Positions 11,330 through 23,273 of a stretch of DNA of 64,000 nucleotides are shown one piece after another. The first letter of the stretch is position 1. Each line of letters starts with the position of its first letter. A model generated the notes under the pieces. The model had not been told where the DNA came from. It ran no database searches and was given only the letters and a program-made list of their open reading frames with translations. The position numbers and the translations under genes are program-made. Source of the DNA: Callorhinus ursinus (taxonomy: Eukaryota; Chordata; Mammalia; Carnivora; Otariidae); contig NW_020312788.1 in NCBI RefSeq assembly GCF_003265705.1, positions 2,672,405-2,736,404 on the forward strand, read 5' to 3'.

Positions 11330-11425
11330 TACACCCTAGGTCATAACTGATGAATCGTTGGACACTAACAACTGAAACTAATGATGTACTATATGTTGGC
11401 TAACTGAATTTAAAAAACTCAATAT
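11330..11425 (+). mobile_element. L1 3'-end fragment
   Basis: TGATGAATCGTTGGACACTA, then ACTGAAACTAATGATGTACT and GGCTAACTGAATTTAAA match the last bases of carnivore L1 elements. Confidence 0.8.
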
Positions 11426-11429
11426 GTGA

Positions 11430-12155
11430 CAATATTCCATAATCAAAGGATAAAATAAAAAAGATGGAAAATAAAAAATAACCTAGGTCATATATGTAAT
11501 CGGAAACAAGAATTTCAGTAATGAAAACGAGACTAATTTTTTAGCCACTACAACTTTACAAGAGGAAAAGTTAGCATTCTAACTGGCCCAAATCTACTTT
11601 AAATGAAAAAAATGCTTTATTCCTTGTGAAAGTTACTCTATTTTTGGCTTTCTAGTCCGATCTTTTTTGAAGACTTTGAACTAAGACAAAAAGAATCAGC
11701 TGGTGAATAGCATCAGAAGGAGCAAAAGTGGGAGCAAATTATCCTGTGAGGTCTATACCATGAATCTGGCAAGTCTGACTCATCAGCTGGATTCAGAGCT
11801 TTCCAAAGGCAGCCACTGGGCCTTGGGCTCCTGCCGCCTCCCTCAATGACCGGGACTGTCGCTCCCCATCTGTTATACCCTGATGTGGAGCACTCAGTTG
11901 TGAGGTGCTCTGTAAGTAATGGCCAGTAGCCAAGAGGTACTATCCCTTAAAGGGAGTCCTTACAACATGCTCAAAGAGATGTTAAAAAATGTTTATTCAT
12001 TCACCAATTAGTAAATAAATAAATAAAAGACCATATTCGTAAAACAGAATTACTATATAATAGCTAAAACAAATAACTTAGATCCCTATCAAAGAATGCC
12101 TCAGAGAAGCAGGTTATAAAATGGTAATTGCATCACTTGCATAGATTTTCACTCT
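11430..12155. other. Unique intronic sequence
   Basis: No gene seen; a short (AAAT)n run lies at about 12010-12027. Confidence 0.4.
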
Positions 12156-12159
12156 GTCT

Positions 12160-12420
12160 TCGAGCTGGGACATGGGTCTTCTCCTGCCTCTGGACTCAAA
12201 CTCAGGCTGTAACTTACACTATCGGCTCCTCCTGGGTCTCCAGCTTGCCAACTGCAGATCTTGGGAATTCCTAGGCTCCATAATCGCAAGAGCCAATTCC
12301 TCATAATAAATCCCTTTAGATAGACAGATGAATAGATAGACTGATAGAGATCTTTTTATAAATATCTTTTTATAGATACCCTATTGGTTCTGTTTCTCTG
12401 GAGATAACTATAATAACATT
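12160..12420 (+). mobile_element. LTR-like repeat fragment, family not assigned
   Basis: GAGCTGGGACATGGGTCTTC, GGGTCTCCAGCTTGCCAACT, GAGCCAATTCCTCATAATAA and CTATTGGTTCTGTTTCTCTG form a pattern dispersed in mammalian genomes. A GATA-rich run (12318-12352) sits where such copies carry variable simple repeats. I cannot name the family safely. Confidence 0.55.
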
Positions 12421-13166
12421 TAGATAAATTTTAAAAATACTAGTAATACTGAATTTAATTTACGAATACATACTTTAATATGCAAAAGTATAAGAACAGA
12501 TCAGGAGAAGAGGTACTAAATTCATGATAGTGGTGAACTGGAGGATGGGAGAGGGTCTGAGACTAAAGATGAAGATGAATTTTATCTGTGGTGTTCTACT
12601 TCCTTTATGAAAAAGAGATGACCTTGAGTGGCAAAATGTTCACAATTTTTTATTTTCAGTGGTGCCTGCTGGGTACTTATTATATAATTATGTTGCTACA
12701 GAAGGACTTGCTCATGATAACACACCGAACCATTTCCAGGCCATATACTGTAACACCAAATAATGACACATACTGAGGGTCCAAAGTTAGTCCCAGCTGT
12801 ACAGTCAGAAAGCACAACCTGACATGAGTTAATAGAAAACTCACACTGAGTAGAATTCAGGTTTCTGTAGTATGTGATGTGACTTTTAAATGAATGTTCT
12901 TGTTTTAAATGCTTTAAACCTTTGCAAATTGTTAATTTTTTAAGTAACTCATAAAATTAAAATGAGGAATTCCTAATCCACTGCTTTTCTCTGAAGGCTC
13001 TAATAATTGGATAAGTGCTTAATTGGCAGGTTTCAGTTTCCATGATGGCAAGCTGATTTAAAAAAAAAAATGGTACAGCAAATATAAAGATAGTATCACA
13101 CTGGAACTAAAAGAAAATTTTAAAATAATTTAATTTTAAAAAGACAGTCCTTTAGATTTTAGCTTT
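12421..13166. other. Unique intronic sequence
   Basis: AT-rich DNA; an open frame of 62 codons at 12588-12776 has no recognisable domain. Nothing assignable. Confidence 0.4.
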
Positions 13167-13181
13167 AAAATGCTAATTTAG

Positions 13182-13359
13182 GGGTCCCTGGGTGTCTCAG
13201 TAGTTAAGCAATCGACTCTTGATTTAAGTTCAGGTCATGATCTCAAGGTTGTTAAGACTGAGCCCTGCATTGGGCTCCCTGCTGGGCATGGAGTCCGCTT
13301 GAGATTCTCTCTCTCCCTTTCCCTCCCCCCCTCCCCCCCTCAAAATAAATAAATAAAAT
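13182..13359 (+). mobile_element. SINEC
   Basis: GGGGTCCCTGGGTGTCTCAG head, CT/C-rich middle (13301-13340) and (AAAT)n tail, flanked by a perfect 15-bp duplication AAAATGCTAATTTAG at 13167-13181 and 13360-13374. Confidence 0.95.
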
Positions 13360-13374
13360 AAAATGCTAATTTAG

Positions 13375-14035
13375 ATACCTAGTGAAACAGGCATGACTGG
13401 CACCTATTTAATTTTATCACCTACATAAACATCCACAATATACTCGCCAGCAAGTAGAGAATCAACCTACCCACGAGCATTTAACTGTACAAGTGCTACA
13501 CAGCCACCCCAGCTTATCCTTTTTTGGATGGGGGAAGGTTTACATATATAAATAATAACTGCTCATCACTATCCTATTACTACAAGAGACCGAAAGCACT
13601 ATAATAAATGATCCTTGATAGGGTCATTATCACCTAATTGGAGATAAAAACACAAAACAAAAATAACTTGGTACTAAATGACAACGGTGACTATCAGGAC
13701 AACCAGCACCTGAGGGATGAACAGCTCACGGTGGAAACGTGATGCGATGGAACTAGTGGAGAAGAGAGTAGGGAAATTCCACACAGAAGGAAGCATGTGA
13801 GCACACAAGGCACAACCGAACACGACTGGTGGAAGGCAGGACGTAAGCCTCAGTGTACACATGAACAAGCTTACAGGAAGCTATGGGATATATGGTTCCA
13901 CAGGTGGAATTACAGCAATTTGGCCTGAATGCTACGTGTTTGGGAAGCCTTACTGATTTTTAAGATAGTGTCTGGCTATGATGGTAGTAGGATTTAAGAA
14001 AAGTTAATATGATACAATCTTCTGAGGGCTTTCCA
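13375..14035. other. Unique intronic sequence
   Basis: No gene or repeat recognised. Confidence 0.4.
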
Positions 14036-14039
14036 TATC

Positions 14040-15258
14040 ACTGAGGGTAAAATCAAAGTCCTTACTTGGCCCTACAAGGCGCTATATAATTTGGACACCT
14101 GTTCCATCTGTGACCTCAGTTTCTCCTTATTTCACATTCCCTCATTTTCAGTCATGCTGGCCTCCGTACCAAGCTTTGCACATGGCAGCCATGCTGCCAC
14201 CTCAGGGCCCCCCCATGTGGAGTTGCCTCCACCCAGGATGTTCTCCTCAGATATCCTCCTGGCTTGCTCCCTCACCTCCCTATTTCTTCACTCAAAAGTT
14301 ACCTTCTTGGGAATGTAAAAAGGTGCAGCCACTGTGGAAAATAATATGGCAGTTCCTCAAGAAATTAAAGATAAAATTACCATACGATCTGGCAAATTCA
14401 CTTCTAGGTATATACGCAAAATCATTCAAAGCAGGGACTCAAAGAGAGATCTGTGCACCCAAGTTCACAGCAAAATTATTCATAAGAGTCAAAAGGTAGT
14501 AACAGCCAAATGTCCATCAACATGTGAATGGATAAACAAAATGTGTTATAGACATACAATATATTATTTAGCCTTAAAGAGTAACAAAATTCTTACACAT
14601 GCTACAGCATGAATGAACCTTGAACACATTGTGCTGAGTGAAATAAGCCAGGCAGGAAAAGGCAAATATGTAGGATTCCACGTATATGAGGTACCCCAAA
14701 TCATCAATTTTATATAGAAGAAAGCAGAATGGTAGTTACCCGGGGCTGGAGGGGAGGGGTGAAGGGAAAGCTATTGTTTAATGCGTACAGAGTTTCAGTT
14801 TGGGGAAATGAAAACGTCCTGGAGATGGGTAGCAGTGACGGCGGCATAACAGTGTGAAGGTACTTCACACCACTGAACTGTACACTCAAAATCAGCTCAA
14901 GCGCTAAAATTTTATGTTCAATCTATTCTACCTTGATTTAAAAAATAAACGTAAAATAAGTCACCTTCTCTGTGAGCCCTTCTTTACCACCTCATTTTAA
15001 ACTACAAACCTCTTCCCAATCTGACATTCTTTACCCCGCCCCTCCTCTGTCTTTATTTTTTCTCTCCCCTCAGCACCACCACCACCAAACATACGTAATT
15101 TTTCTACATACTTGGCTTACTGTCTCCTCCACACCCTCGAAGGTAAGCTCCTGAGGGCAGGACTACTGCTTGTTTTATATCCCCAGTGCCACCAAACAGT
15201 GCCTGGCATATAGCAAACACACAGTAAATATTCAGTAAATATTTGCTAAATGAATTAT
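14040..15258 (+). mobile_element. L2 LINE 3' region, split by an L1
   Basis: Left part 14040-14307: AAAGTCCTTACTTGGCCCTA and CTTGCTCCCTCACCTCC. Right part 14958-15258: TCACCTTCTCTGTGAGCCC, then AAGCTCCTGAGGGCAGGACT and AGTGCCTGGCATATAGCAAA, ending AATATTTGCTAAATGAAT. This is the classic L2 terminus. Confidence 0.88.
14308..14957 (+). mobile_element. L1 3' end inserted in the L2
   Basis: End of ORF2 and 3' UTR: GTGCAGCCACTGTGGAAAAT, CCAAATGTCCATCAACATGT, GAAATAAGCCAGGCAGGAAA, CACCACTGAACTGTACACTC. The flanking duplication AAGTYACCTTCT (14296-14307 and 14958-14969, one mismatch) is itself L2 sequence. This proves the order of insertion. Confidence 0.88.
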
Positions 15259-16205
15259 GACTATTATGCAAGAAAGACTGAAGCTCAGGGAGGCTGGAAG
15301 CAAAATGAGCCACTCACGGGCTGTGGTTGGAATCCATGCGTAAGACAGTAAGGCTGGGGCGGTAGTGTGTCTATTATGAGAGAAGAAAATATAAACCTGA
15401 AAGACACTCCAAAAAAGGGATCTATAACATTTGAAAACAGATTGGAAAAGAAATGGAGCAGAAAAATGTGTCAGGATGGGCTCTATTTTGAGATAAGAAG
15501 AATAGAAGCACCAATAAGAGAAATGGGGACAGGAAGCCAGTTTTAATAAAATATAGTCCAACACAGAGCCGACAAGTCAGAGCTGGAGGAGGGACTTTGT
15601 GAGCCCTGCCAAAGGATGGTTTAATCTAAAGAAGTGATGAACTCACCAAAAGAGTGCTTAACAAGAAGAACGGCAAAGGGTAGACGACATGACTCTGGTG
15701 GACTGTCATCAAGGGTCAGGAAAAAAGAAAAAAGAATGAAAACAACATTAGGATGACATGAAAAGCTGCAAAATTGTGGAAGCCAGAAGAGCAGTTCTGA
15801 GGAAGAGAGGTGGAGGGCGGGGGATTAGAGATAAAAAAAAAAATGCCACTACATTCAGTAAGGAAGTTATTTGATAACCTTAGATAAGAGTTTTAAATAC
15901 TGGCAAACCTTTTAAACAATAAGATTATTTTCAGAATTGTGATGTTTATAAAACTGGAGTCTGCAAATTAAATTTAAACGTTTTTGTACGGAGGTTAACC
16001 TCTGGCAGGGAAGAAATGGGGATGTGAAGACACTGGCCAGAACACTGGGGAAGTGCTCAGGTTGTGGGGTGGTAGGGGGGGGGGGAACACCAGGAACCTT
16101 CCATTTAAGATCCCTGCACTTTACCATCATTATTCATAAGGGCCTTCCTATCTCCTTCACTTACCCAGGCATCCTTAGATTCTGGTATTTCAAAGCCACT
16201 GTCAT
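15259..16205. other. Unique intronic sequence
   Basis: No gene seen. An 11-base G run lies at about 16075-16085 and an A run at about 15833-15842. Confidence 0.45.
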
Positions 16206-16209
16206 TTGT

Positions 16210-16800
16210 TGGTTTCACATGTGTCCCTCCTAACTGCTTTCCCTGTATCTAAGCTCCCTTAATGCAGCCAGTCAGTAAGCTCATGTCATTGCTACTCAGA
16301 ACCTAGCAATGGCTTGCCAGGTCACTCAGAACAAACGCCAGTTGACTCACAGACCCCTGTGAGGGGCCCTACACACTCAGCTGCTGCCACACACACCTCC
16401 TCCTGCTCTCCACAGGGCTCACCTGGCACAGCCACACTGACCCCCTCCTTTTTGTGGCTCGCTCACAGAGGTGCTGCCTCAGGGCCTTTGCACTTGCTTT
16501 TACCCCCCACCTCTGCTCTGACCTGGTCTCTGCTCAAAGGTCTCTAATAAGAGAGTCCTTCTTCTGACTCTCTAAACAGAGAGTTCATCTGTAGTACTCC
16601 CAATCCCCTATGTATGTATTTATGTATCTGTCCTCCTTTATTTTTCTTTTCCTTCTTTACTTCCTTCTTTATTTATTTTTATGGTACTTAACACCTAGAC
16701 ACATTGTATTTGTTCATGGTTTGCTAACTGCCCTACATAAAGCATGAGTACATGAGTACATAAAGTACATAAAAGGTATTCCATCAGTGTTTGTTGAATT
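16210..16800 (+). mobile_element. L2 LINE 3' region
   Basis: AATGGCTTGCCAGGTCACTC, TGCCTCAGGGCCTTTGCACT and the end GTGTTTGTTGAATTGTT follow the L2 consensus order. A (TATG/TTCC)-rich stretch lies at 16610-16680. Confidence 0.75.
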
Positions 16801-17736
16801 GTTAAGTCCAAGTTAATGACTTCTACTACAACTAGACAAAATTGTTTCTAACATACAACTCAGTCACCATCTTCATACTTAGAATAGCATGTCTGCTATA
16901 CTTTCTTTTATCTAAAAGAGCATTCTAACTGGGTCTCTTCAGAGAAAGCTTTCCCAGGTTACCTATGTGCCCTTCAGACTGTGATTCATAGCAGTTTACT
17001 TTTACGTTAGCCACAATTATGAAATATCCAGGTCTGATTTCTCTGCCTACACTGTATTAGAAATAGCAGACTGGATAGAAGACCTGTAGAGGCGGGTGTA
17101 CTGCTGGCATGAATTAACAGCTCTCAGCCTGAGAGGCAATAAGAAAACTATAGATAGCAGCAATTAGGTCAACACACACACCCACACCCACACGCACATA
17201 CACGTGCACATATGTTTCTGGATTCTTCGAATAGAAGACACCTAAGAGTTTTAAAAATCTCACCACTGAATGAACATTAATCCATGTTGATAATAATGGT
17301 TCCAAATTGTCAGAAAGAGATTAGATGGGGTCCATCAACATCCACTCAGTAGCAATGAAGCTGAAAGTAAAGTTTTCCTTTTAGAATTTAAATGGAAACC
17401 TCCAGCTAATCTAGAAAATTTCGATGTGAAACATGTTTTCTGATCGTGTTTGCTGGATTCCTCTAAAATCTAGGGCTGCTACTAGAAACAATTAAGAAAC
17501 ACGCTATAACAAAGTACTCTAACAAATAACATCTCACAGGCAGTATTTTCAAGTTTTCAAAGAAATGTTTTTATATATGCTATGGGACTCCGACAGAAAC
17601 CCTGTGAGCAGGCAGGCAAGAAGCGGAGAAATAAAGAGATGCGCCCACTATCAACACATGTTATAGAGCGGTGTTCCAGTGCTGGCAATAGTGTGGACCC
17701 AACAGACAAGCCCCCCACCCCTTAGAATCACAAGAG
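16801..17736. other. Unique intronic sequence
   Basis: A CA-rich run lies at 17173-17207. A possible MIR trace (AACCCTGTGAGCAGGCAGGC, 17597 onward) is too weak to call. Confidence 0.4.
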
Positions 17737-17752
17737 CTTTCTTACCATTTTT

Positions 17753-17760
17753 TAAAGATT

Positions 17761-17799
<39 letters not shown>

Positions 17800-17991
17800 T
17801 TTGAGAGAGACAGAGTATGCATGCTAGTGGGGGGAGGAACAGAGAGACAGACAGAGAGAGAGAGAGAGAGAGAGAGACAAGCAGACTCCATGCTCAGCGC
17901 AGAGCCCAATGCGGGGCTCGATCTCACGACCCTGCAATCATGACTTGAGCAGAAATTGAGTCAGCTACTTAACCAACTCAGCCACCCTTAC
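17753..17991 (-). mobile_element. SINEC, distal unit of a two-SINE block
   Basis: Reverse copy with an expanded (TTTA)n tail (17760-17802) and a (GA)n run (17848-17878), then GGGGCTCGATCTCACGACCC and AACCAACTCAGCCACCC. Its tail abuts the duplication CTTTCTTACCATTTTT (17737-17752). Confidence 0.92.
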
Positions 17992-18091
17992 TATTTTTTT
18001 TAAAGTAGGCTCCGTGCCCAAAGTGGGGTTTGAACTCATGACCTTGAGATCAAGAGTTGCATGCTCTACTGACTGAGCCAGCCAGGCACCC
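17992..18091 (-). mobile_element. SINEC (short form), proximal unit of the two-SINE block
   Basis: GGGGTTTGAACTCATGACCT, then TGCATGCTCTACTGACTGAG and CCAGCCAGGCACCCC. Its tRNA end abuts the second copy of CTTTCTTACCATTTTT at 18092-18107. Confidence 0.9.
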
Positions 18092-18239
18092 CTTTCTTAC
18101 CATTTTTATCTTAAACCATTTCACTATATGAATCTATGATAAGATAATCTCTACTACAGCACAAATCTCGTGATTTTATATAGTACCTTATTATTTTCTG
18201 GTGCTGTTCTGGAAAGAACATTATGACTTTCAAGTCTTT

Positions 18240-18720
18240 GTCAACTAAATTTTTAAAAATGATTATACTAATACCATTGCACGTGTGTCAAATGATCTAT
18301 GTGCAAGATTATCCACAGCAACAGTTTTGTAGAGCAAGAGAATGGAAACAATCTAGGTGTAGGTGTTCTCTAGTGGGAGATTTCTTAAGGAATTGGAATA
18401 CTGAGCAAGTGGTATAAAGAATGTGGCAGGTCTCTGTGGCCCAACATGGGAAATCTTTACAATACACAGTAAGTGAAAAGAGCACAATTTTGAATATCAA
18501 ATGTGGTGCTAGCTTTCACGGAGAGACTTGGAGATGGGAGGAAGGACGTGTATGTTTGTCAAGGCAAAGTGTACCAATGTAAGGATACGCATGAACAGTG
18601 GCGGCCTCAGGAGCACAAACTAGGTGGTTGTGGGACAGGGCAGGAATGGGGATTTACATTTTGCCAAATACCCTATCGTACCTATTGAATTTTTCTAGTA
18701 GGTGAATACAAATAAATAAA
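18240..18720 (+). mobile_element. Old L1 3' region
   Basis: AAGAGAATGGAAACAATCTA, GGGAGATTTCTTAAGGAATT and CATGGGAAATCTTTACAATA match the diverged L1M ORF2-end and 3' UTR pattern. It ends in an AAATAAATAAAATAAGG tail. Confidence 0.65.
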
Positions 18721-19595
18721 ATAAGGTTACTCTAAAGTCAAAATGACAATAATAAAGCTCCCTGGAAAGAATTGTGGGGCAGATTAAAATACTGTCTGTG
18801 AAAACACACTGGGAACAACAAAGCAATAGACACCTATTAGTCGCAATTACTTTGGGGAAAGAAATGTTTTTTAATTTTCTCAATGTCAAATTTCAGTGCT
18901 CTTGACATCATGTCCAAAATACAAAAATATCTTTGGAGGCTGCAACCAGATTCAAGACCTATGAGGAAGGGCTGGCCTTTTGCCCTCTTGAAAGGTTTTG
19001 TTTTGTTCCGTTTATTTTGTTTTGTTATCTTTGTCGTTTGATGGTTTTCACAGATGTGCTTTGCCTCTATACACAGACCCTGAAGCACAGACTGAGCCCA
19101 ACGGACAGGTACAACCTGAAGCAGACTGCATTTTTGCACCTCTGACTCGCCTTTCTGACCTCTGTTGGGGTAAGCGCTGAAATATTGAAAACCCAAGGTG
19201 ATTTGCTACTGTCTTGTCTTGAAACAGAACACTGACTGCAAATAGAGAGGGTCAGAGTAGAAGGGGTACATTTTACTGTTCCAGCAATAAATCACTAGAA
19301 TTGACTTGGCCTAAATAAAATTCAGAAATTTGAGAGTCAAACTATAACAAGTAAAAAGCTATATTTCTTGGTTAGTATGTTCCAAATAAGCGCATTTTAC
19401 CATGAGAGTTCAGTCCTCCTCGTGAAACACCGCATGCTAGAGCAGTGACTGCACTGAGGCACAGGATGACAATATTCCGGGGGGACTCGGCGCCTGCCAA
19501 CGCATCTTCCACGCAGCTTCCCAGAGACACCTGATAAAGGCCCACCCATTCTCTCACGTAACAGGTATCGAGAAACTATTATTTTTTTGTTTAAC
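18721..19595. other. Unique intronic sequence
   Basis: A TTTTG-rich run lies at 18993-19027. A 119-codon minus-strand frame (18837-19196) has no recognisable domain. Confidence 0.4.
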
Positions 19596-19599
19596 GCGC

Positions 19600-19832
19600 A
19601 TTTACGTGCATTTACGGCATGTCAAATGCATGTTCTAAATTAAATATTAACATATTTGATCCACATAATAATCCAAAGAGATAGATGCTATTTTTGTCTT
19701 CATTTTACAGATGAGGACACTGAGGGGTGGAAAGGTTTAGTAATAAGCCCAGGGTCAAAGAGCTAAAAACGTGGGGGCGGAGGCAGTCAGAGTCCAGAGT
19801 TCAGGCTCTTAACCACTGAGCTCTACAGAAAG
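19600..19832 (+). mobile_element. MIR SINE
   Basis: TTTTACAGATGAGGACACTG, then AGCCCAGGGTCAAAGAGCTA and TCTTAACCACTGAGCTCTAC follow the MIR core and 3' part. Confidence 0.85.
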
Positions 19833-19864
19833 CACAAAGGTAAATACTGGAATTGGAGGGGAAC

Positions 19865-20360
19865 AGAATACACCACCCCATAATATCCCATTTTGACATA
19901 CTGATTATTCTGAATTAAAGTTACTTAAAAAGTAGCCAGTGCAAGGAGGACACCCTAACCTCCTTTGTCCCCCTGAAAGCAGACACTATATCTCCCTCCC
20001 ACATGAAAGGTACCCTCCCTGTCGAGGAGGAAGAGACACATCTTTATCATGAGAGAGAGAGAGAGAATTTAGGGCAGAAAGGTTGTAGAAACAAATCTTG
20101 TTACTTCTTCACTAGTTTACTACCCACAGCCCAAACCCCTCTGTCTTGCCAATTCTTCACAAATGTATTGTTTCTTTACCTAAAAGGTACAAAAGCTGCC
20201 GGTTTGAGTCACTTCTACGAGTCTCATATTTTCATGAGCTCTTGTAAGTACAAAATTACATTTGTTTCTCTCTTGTTAATCTATTTTATATCAATGTAAT
20301 TATTAGGCTAGTCAAAGGACCTGGAAAGGAAGAAGAGAAAAGTATTTCTCCCCTACAGAA
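19865..20360 (+). mobile_element. LTR-like repeat, same right end as 1735-2215
   Basis: Related to the copy at 1735-2215 in its last ~120 bp, with ATTAGGCTAGTCAAAGGACC and TCTCCCCTACAG. It carries AAAATTACATTTGTTTCTCT, a possible LTR polyadenylation region. A GAGA run is at 20049-20064. The left boundary is uncertain. Confidence 0.5.
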
Positions 20361-21200
20361 TCTACCGGAAAACAAGACAGATCCGCCTCTGCCTTCTTGG
20401 GAGCTGACCTCCTAGCCAGAAAGGATGGGTAAAGACCAAACAATAGGTAAAAAATCACCATGGCCGAAATGACACAATGGAAAAGTGATGGAGAATCACA
20501 GCACATAAAGGTAAAGGATGATGGACCACATTCACAGAGTTCTCACTGATTCCTCACAAAACCCTGGAAAATAACTAATAATATTCTCATTGCAGAGATG
20601 ATGCCACTGTGGCTTGGGAAGGGGCGGCGCGGGCCAAGGCAGGAGTCACCCGAGGTTTGAGCAGTCCCAGCTCCAGCTGCTTGTCAGAGACAAACTACTC
20701 AACTTTCTTCCATCCCTTCCACAGTTGTGTCCTTTTTGCACTATCTTAACTGAATCTCCTCTGCATTTTACACTGTGAGGTTTCAGTACTTATCATGGGT
20801 GATGGGTGTCTTGTCAGATGCAGAAGCCTTACTGCAATGACAACAGTCACTTAGTAGCGAGCACTCTGCTCGCAGTAGGACTGTGATGCGTGTCGGTTAA
20901 CGGCATTCACCTAGAATTGATTCCTCTCACGGGTTCCCTGCAGCTGCCCTGGACTGGTTGCTGAGGAGCTAAAGAGTAAAGGAAGAAAGAGACAAAGAGT
21001 AAAAATAACTAATGACCTCATTCCAAGGGCCGGGCCAGGTGTTTTCACAAGTTATCTTATTAAAATGGCTAGAAGCGATCAGTTGCTCCAGCGAAGATGG
21101 ATCTGAGAGGCTGTTGGGGTTGATTGAGAACAAAGGATTCCTCAGTGGTATTGTGACAGAGCCATATGCGGGCAGATGGGAGCTACACAGTTAGGGGACA
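20361..21200. other. Unique intronic sequence
   Basis: A GC-rich patch at 20621-20650 and a possible degraded MIR (about 20560-20640) occur here; no gene. Confidence 0.4.
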
Positions 21201-21204
21201 ACAT

Positions 21205-21315
21205 ACAGACTTGTGCAATCACTCTGTTGTATGCCTGAAACTCATGTAACACTGTATGTCAACTATATTCCAATTTTAAAATGTTAAAAATAAATATCCT
21301 TGTAAAAAAAAAAAA
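21205..21315 (+). mobile_element. L1 3'-end fragment
   Basis: CAATCACTCTGTTGTATGCC, then CTGAAACTCATGTAACACTG and GTCAACTATATTCCAATTTT followed by an A run. Confidence 0.82.
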
Positions 21316-21840
21316 ACTATTCCTTTATTTTAAAAGTACTATAAGGAAAGGAGAATGCAACCCAAACACCCAATTTCAAGAGGAGAGAAATTTTGTGGTC
21401 ATGAAAAGTTCTGTTTGCAAGGACTTTCCAACAAATGCAGAAATATTTATGTTCTAAAAATATTTACATATTCAGAAAAAGGACAAAAAGTAAAGTATAT
21501 GCTCTTTTATACAATACTGCATATATATTTTATGCATAAAACATTTGTGAACCACATAAGAAAGAACAGAATAACTCCTGACTCCGACCAGGGAGTGAAA
21601 AGGAGAAGACAGATGAGAGGAAATTTTAATATTCAGTTAGTTTACAGCCTTTGAAATACGTAATTTACACCTTTTGGATACAGAATTTTTAAAATTAAAG
21701 CAAAATTAAATTTAGGAAGAGTTTTTAAGTTACGTGCAAAAATGATGAAAATGCTTAGGTTATAAAGTGACAGGAGAAGAGTTTTTTTAACATGGAACAA
21801 TTTGAACTATATCCCCTTCCCAATAAAAGAAAACTAGAAG

Positions 21841-21951
21841 GGGAGCCTGGCTGGCTCAGTCGGTGGAGCATATGACTCCTGATTTTGGGGTTGTAAACTC
21901 AATCCCTATGTTGGTCAGGGAGATTACTTAAAAATAAAAATCTTAAAAAAA
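21841..21951 (+). mobile_element. SINEC (short form)
   Basis: GCCTGGCTGGCTCAGTCGGT, GGAGCATATGACTCCTGATT, then AGATTACTTAAAAATAAAAA. Confidence 0.92.
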
Positions 21952-22943
21952 AAGAAATGAGAAAATTCCTGAAACACTATTAAGAATACTTCGCCTGGGA
22001 GTCAGTTTTTGCCTTTTTACTTTGTATACTTTCTTTTTATTGTTTGAAATATTTACAACAAGCATTTATCACATTCACAATAAAAAAAAAAATCCCGGGA
22101 TTAAATAAGAACAAATAGAGTATAGGAAATATACTAATGTAAGTGATAGAATTATAGGAGTTGCTTTTGCCACATTCTAAAGTCAAGGATAAAGAAGCCA
22201 AAACTGTCACTCTAAAATGAGTAAGTTTAAAGTAAACAAACACTGAAAGACTACCTTCTTGCTGAAATACAGCCAAATGTGGGCTTAAAGTCCTACTTCA
22301 AGGAAGGCAGAATCACACCTTAATTTTAAATACTTTTGACCTAATCTTCCTTTCCTCCTTATAATCTTCTTTGATACAGGTGTCAACTCTGCTTTCTTTC
22401 AAACAGCCTTTTGGGAAAATAAGGTGATAGAGGCAATTAGTTGGAGTCAGGTCACGGCCTCCAACCTTGGTATGACTAGCAGCTCCCCACAGACTACACG
22501 GCTCTTCACACACCTTACTGGCGCTATTTGCTTCTACATCTCCTAATTTCTTTTGGACTTAAGTTTTTCCTCTCAGAAGATGTTACCTGCCTCTACAAAG
22601 TATTAACACAACCTACATCTTACAAAATAGCAAAAGGAAGGAAATTACTACTTTAAGTTACCTTGATGCCAAACTGTCATTCATTCGCAAAATACAGATC
22701 TTCTTTGCCAGCTCTTTTGAAAAATATATCGATTGGCACCATGTTCACTATCACCAGCAATTCTCCCCTCTGAGGTTGGAGATTCTTTGTGAGGCAGAAA
22801 CAAAACAGAAGAGTTCTGGTTCCTTTATAGGGGGCTAAGCACACTACAACCTCTGTCTCTTGCTTTTTACAAGTAAAAACTCTGGACACAACACAAAAAG
22901 CATCTAGTTGAGGACTCTGAAAAGTCCTCAGGACTCTGAAAAG
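21952..22943. other. Unique intronic sequence with a local tandem repeat
   Basis: No gene. AGGACTCTGAAAAG occurs twice, at 22911-22924 and 22931-22944, with a 20-bp period. It directly abuts the duplicated block that begins at 22944. Confidence 0.6.
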
Positions 22944-23010
22944 CATGGGCTTCTCACTTTAGCTTAGGTGGTTTAGAGAATAATGCTGGGGAAGAGAAAA
23001 ATAATGTAAG
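22944..23010 (+). repeat. Copy A of a 67-bp dispersed duplication
   Basis: It matches 26036-26103 with one substitution and one single-base indel. The shared block starts GCATGGGCTTCTCACTTTAG and ends AAAAATAATGTAAG. Flanking sequence differs, so this is not part of a longer duplicated segment. Confidence 0.92.
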
Positions 23011-23101
23011 AAAAGTAAACAAAAAAGGTGAATGGTGGAAGAGAGTCAAAACTTAGAGGAAGTGACCTAAAAGGGGGTAAATTCTCCGGGTTTTTATCAT
23101 T

Positions 23102-23273
23102 TTTTTTAAGATTTTATTTATTTGACAGAGAGAGCACAAACAGAAGGGGAGAGAGGGAGAAGCAGGCTCCCCGCTGAGCAAGGAGCCCCATGCGGGACTC
23201 GATCCCAGGACCCTGGGATCATGACCCGGGCCGAAGGCAGCTGCTTAACCAACTGAGCCACCCCAGGCGCCCC
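23102..23273 (-). mobile_element. SINEC
   Basis: AAGATTTTATTTATTTGACA, GGGACTCGATCCCAGGACCC, CAACTGAGCCACCCCAGGCG. Short duplication TATCATT at 23095-23101 and 23274-23280. Confidence 0.94.
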
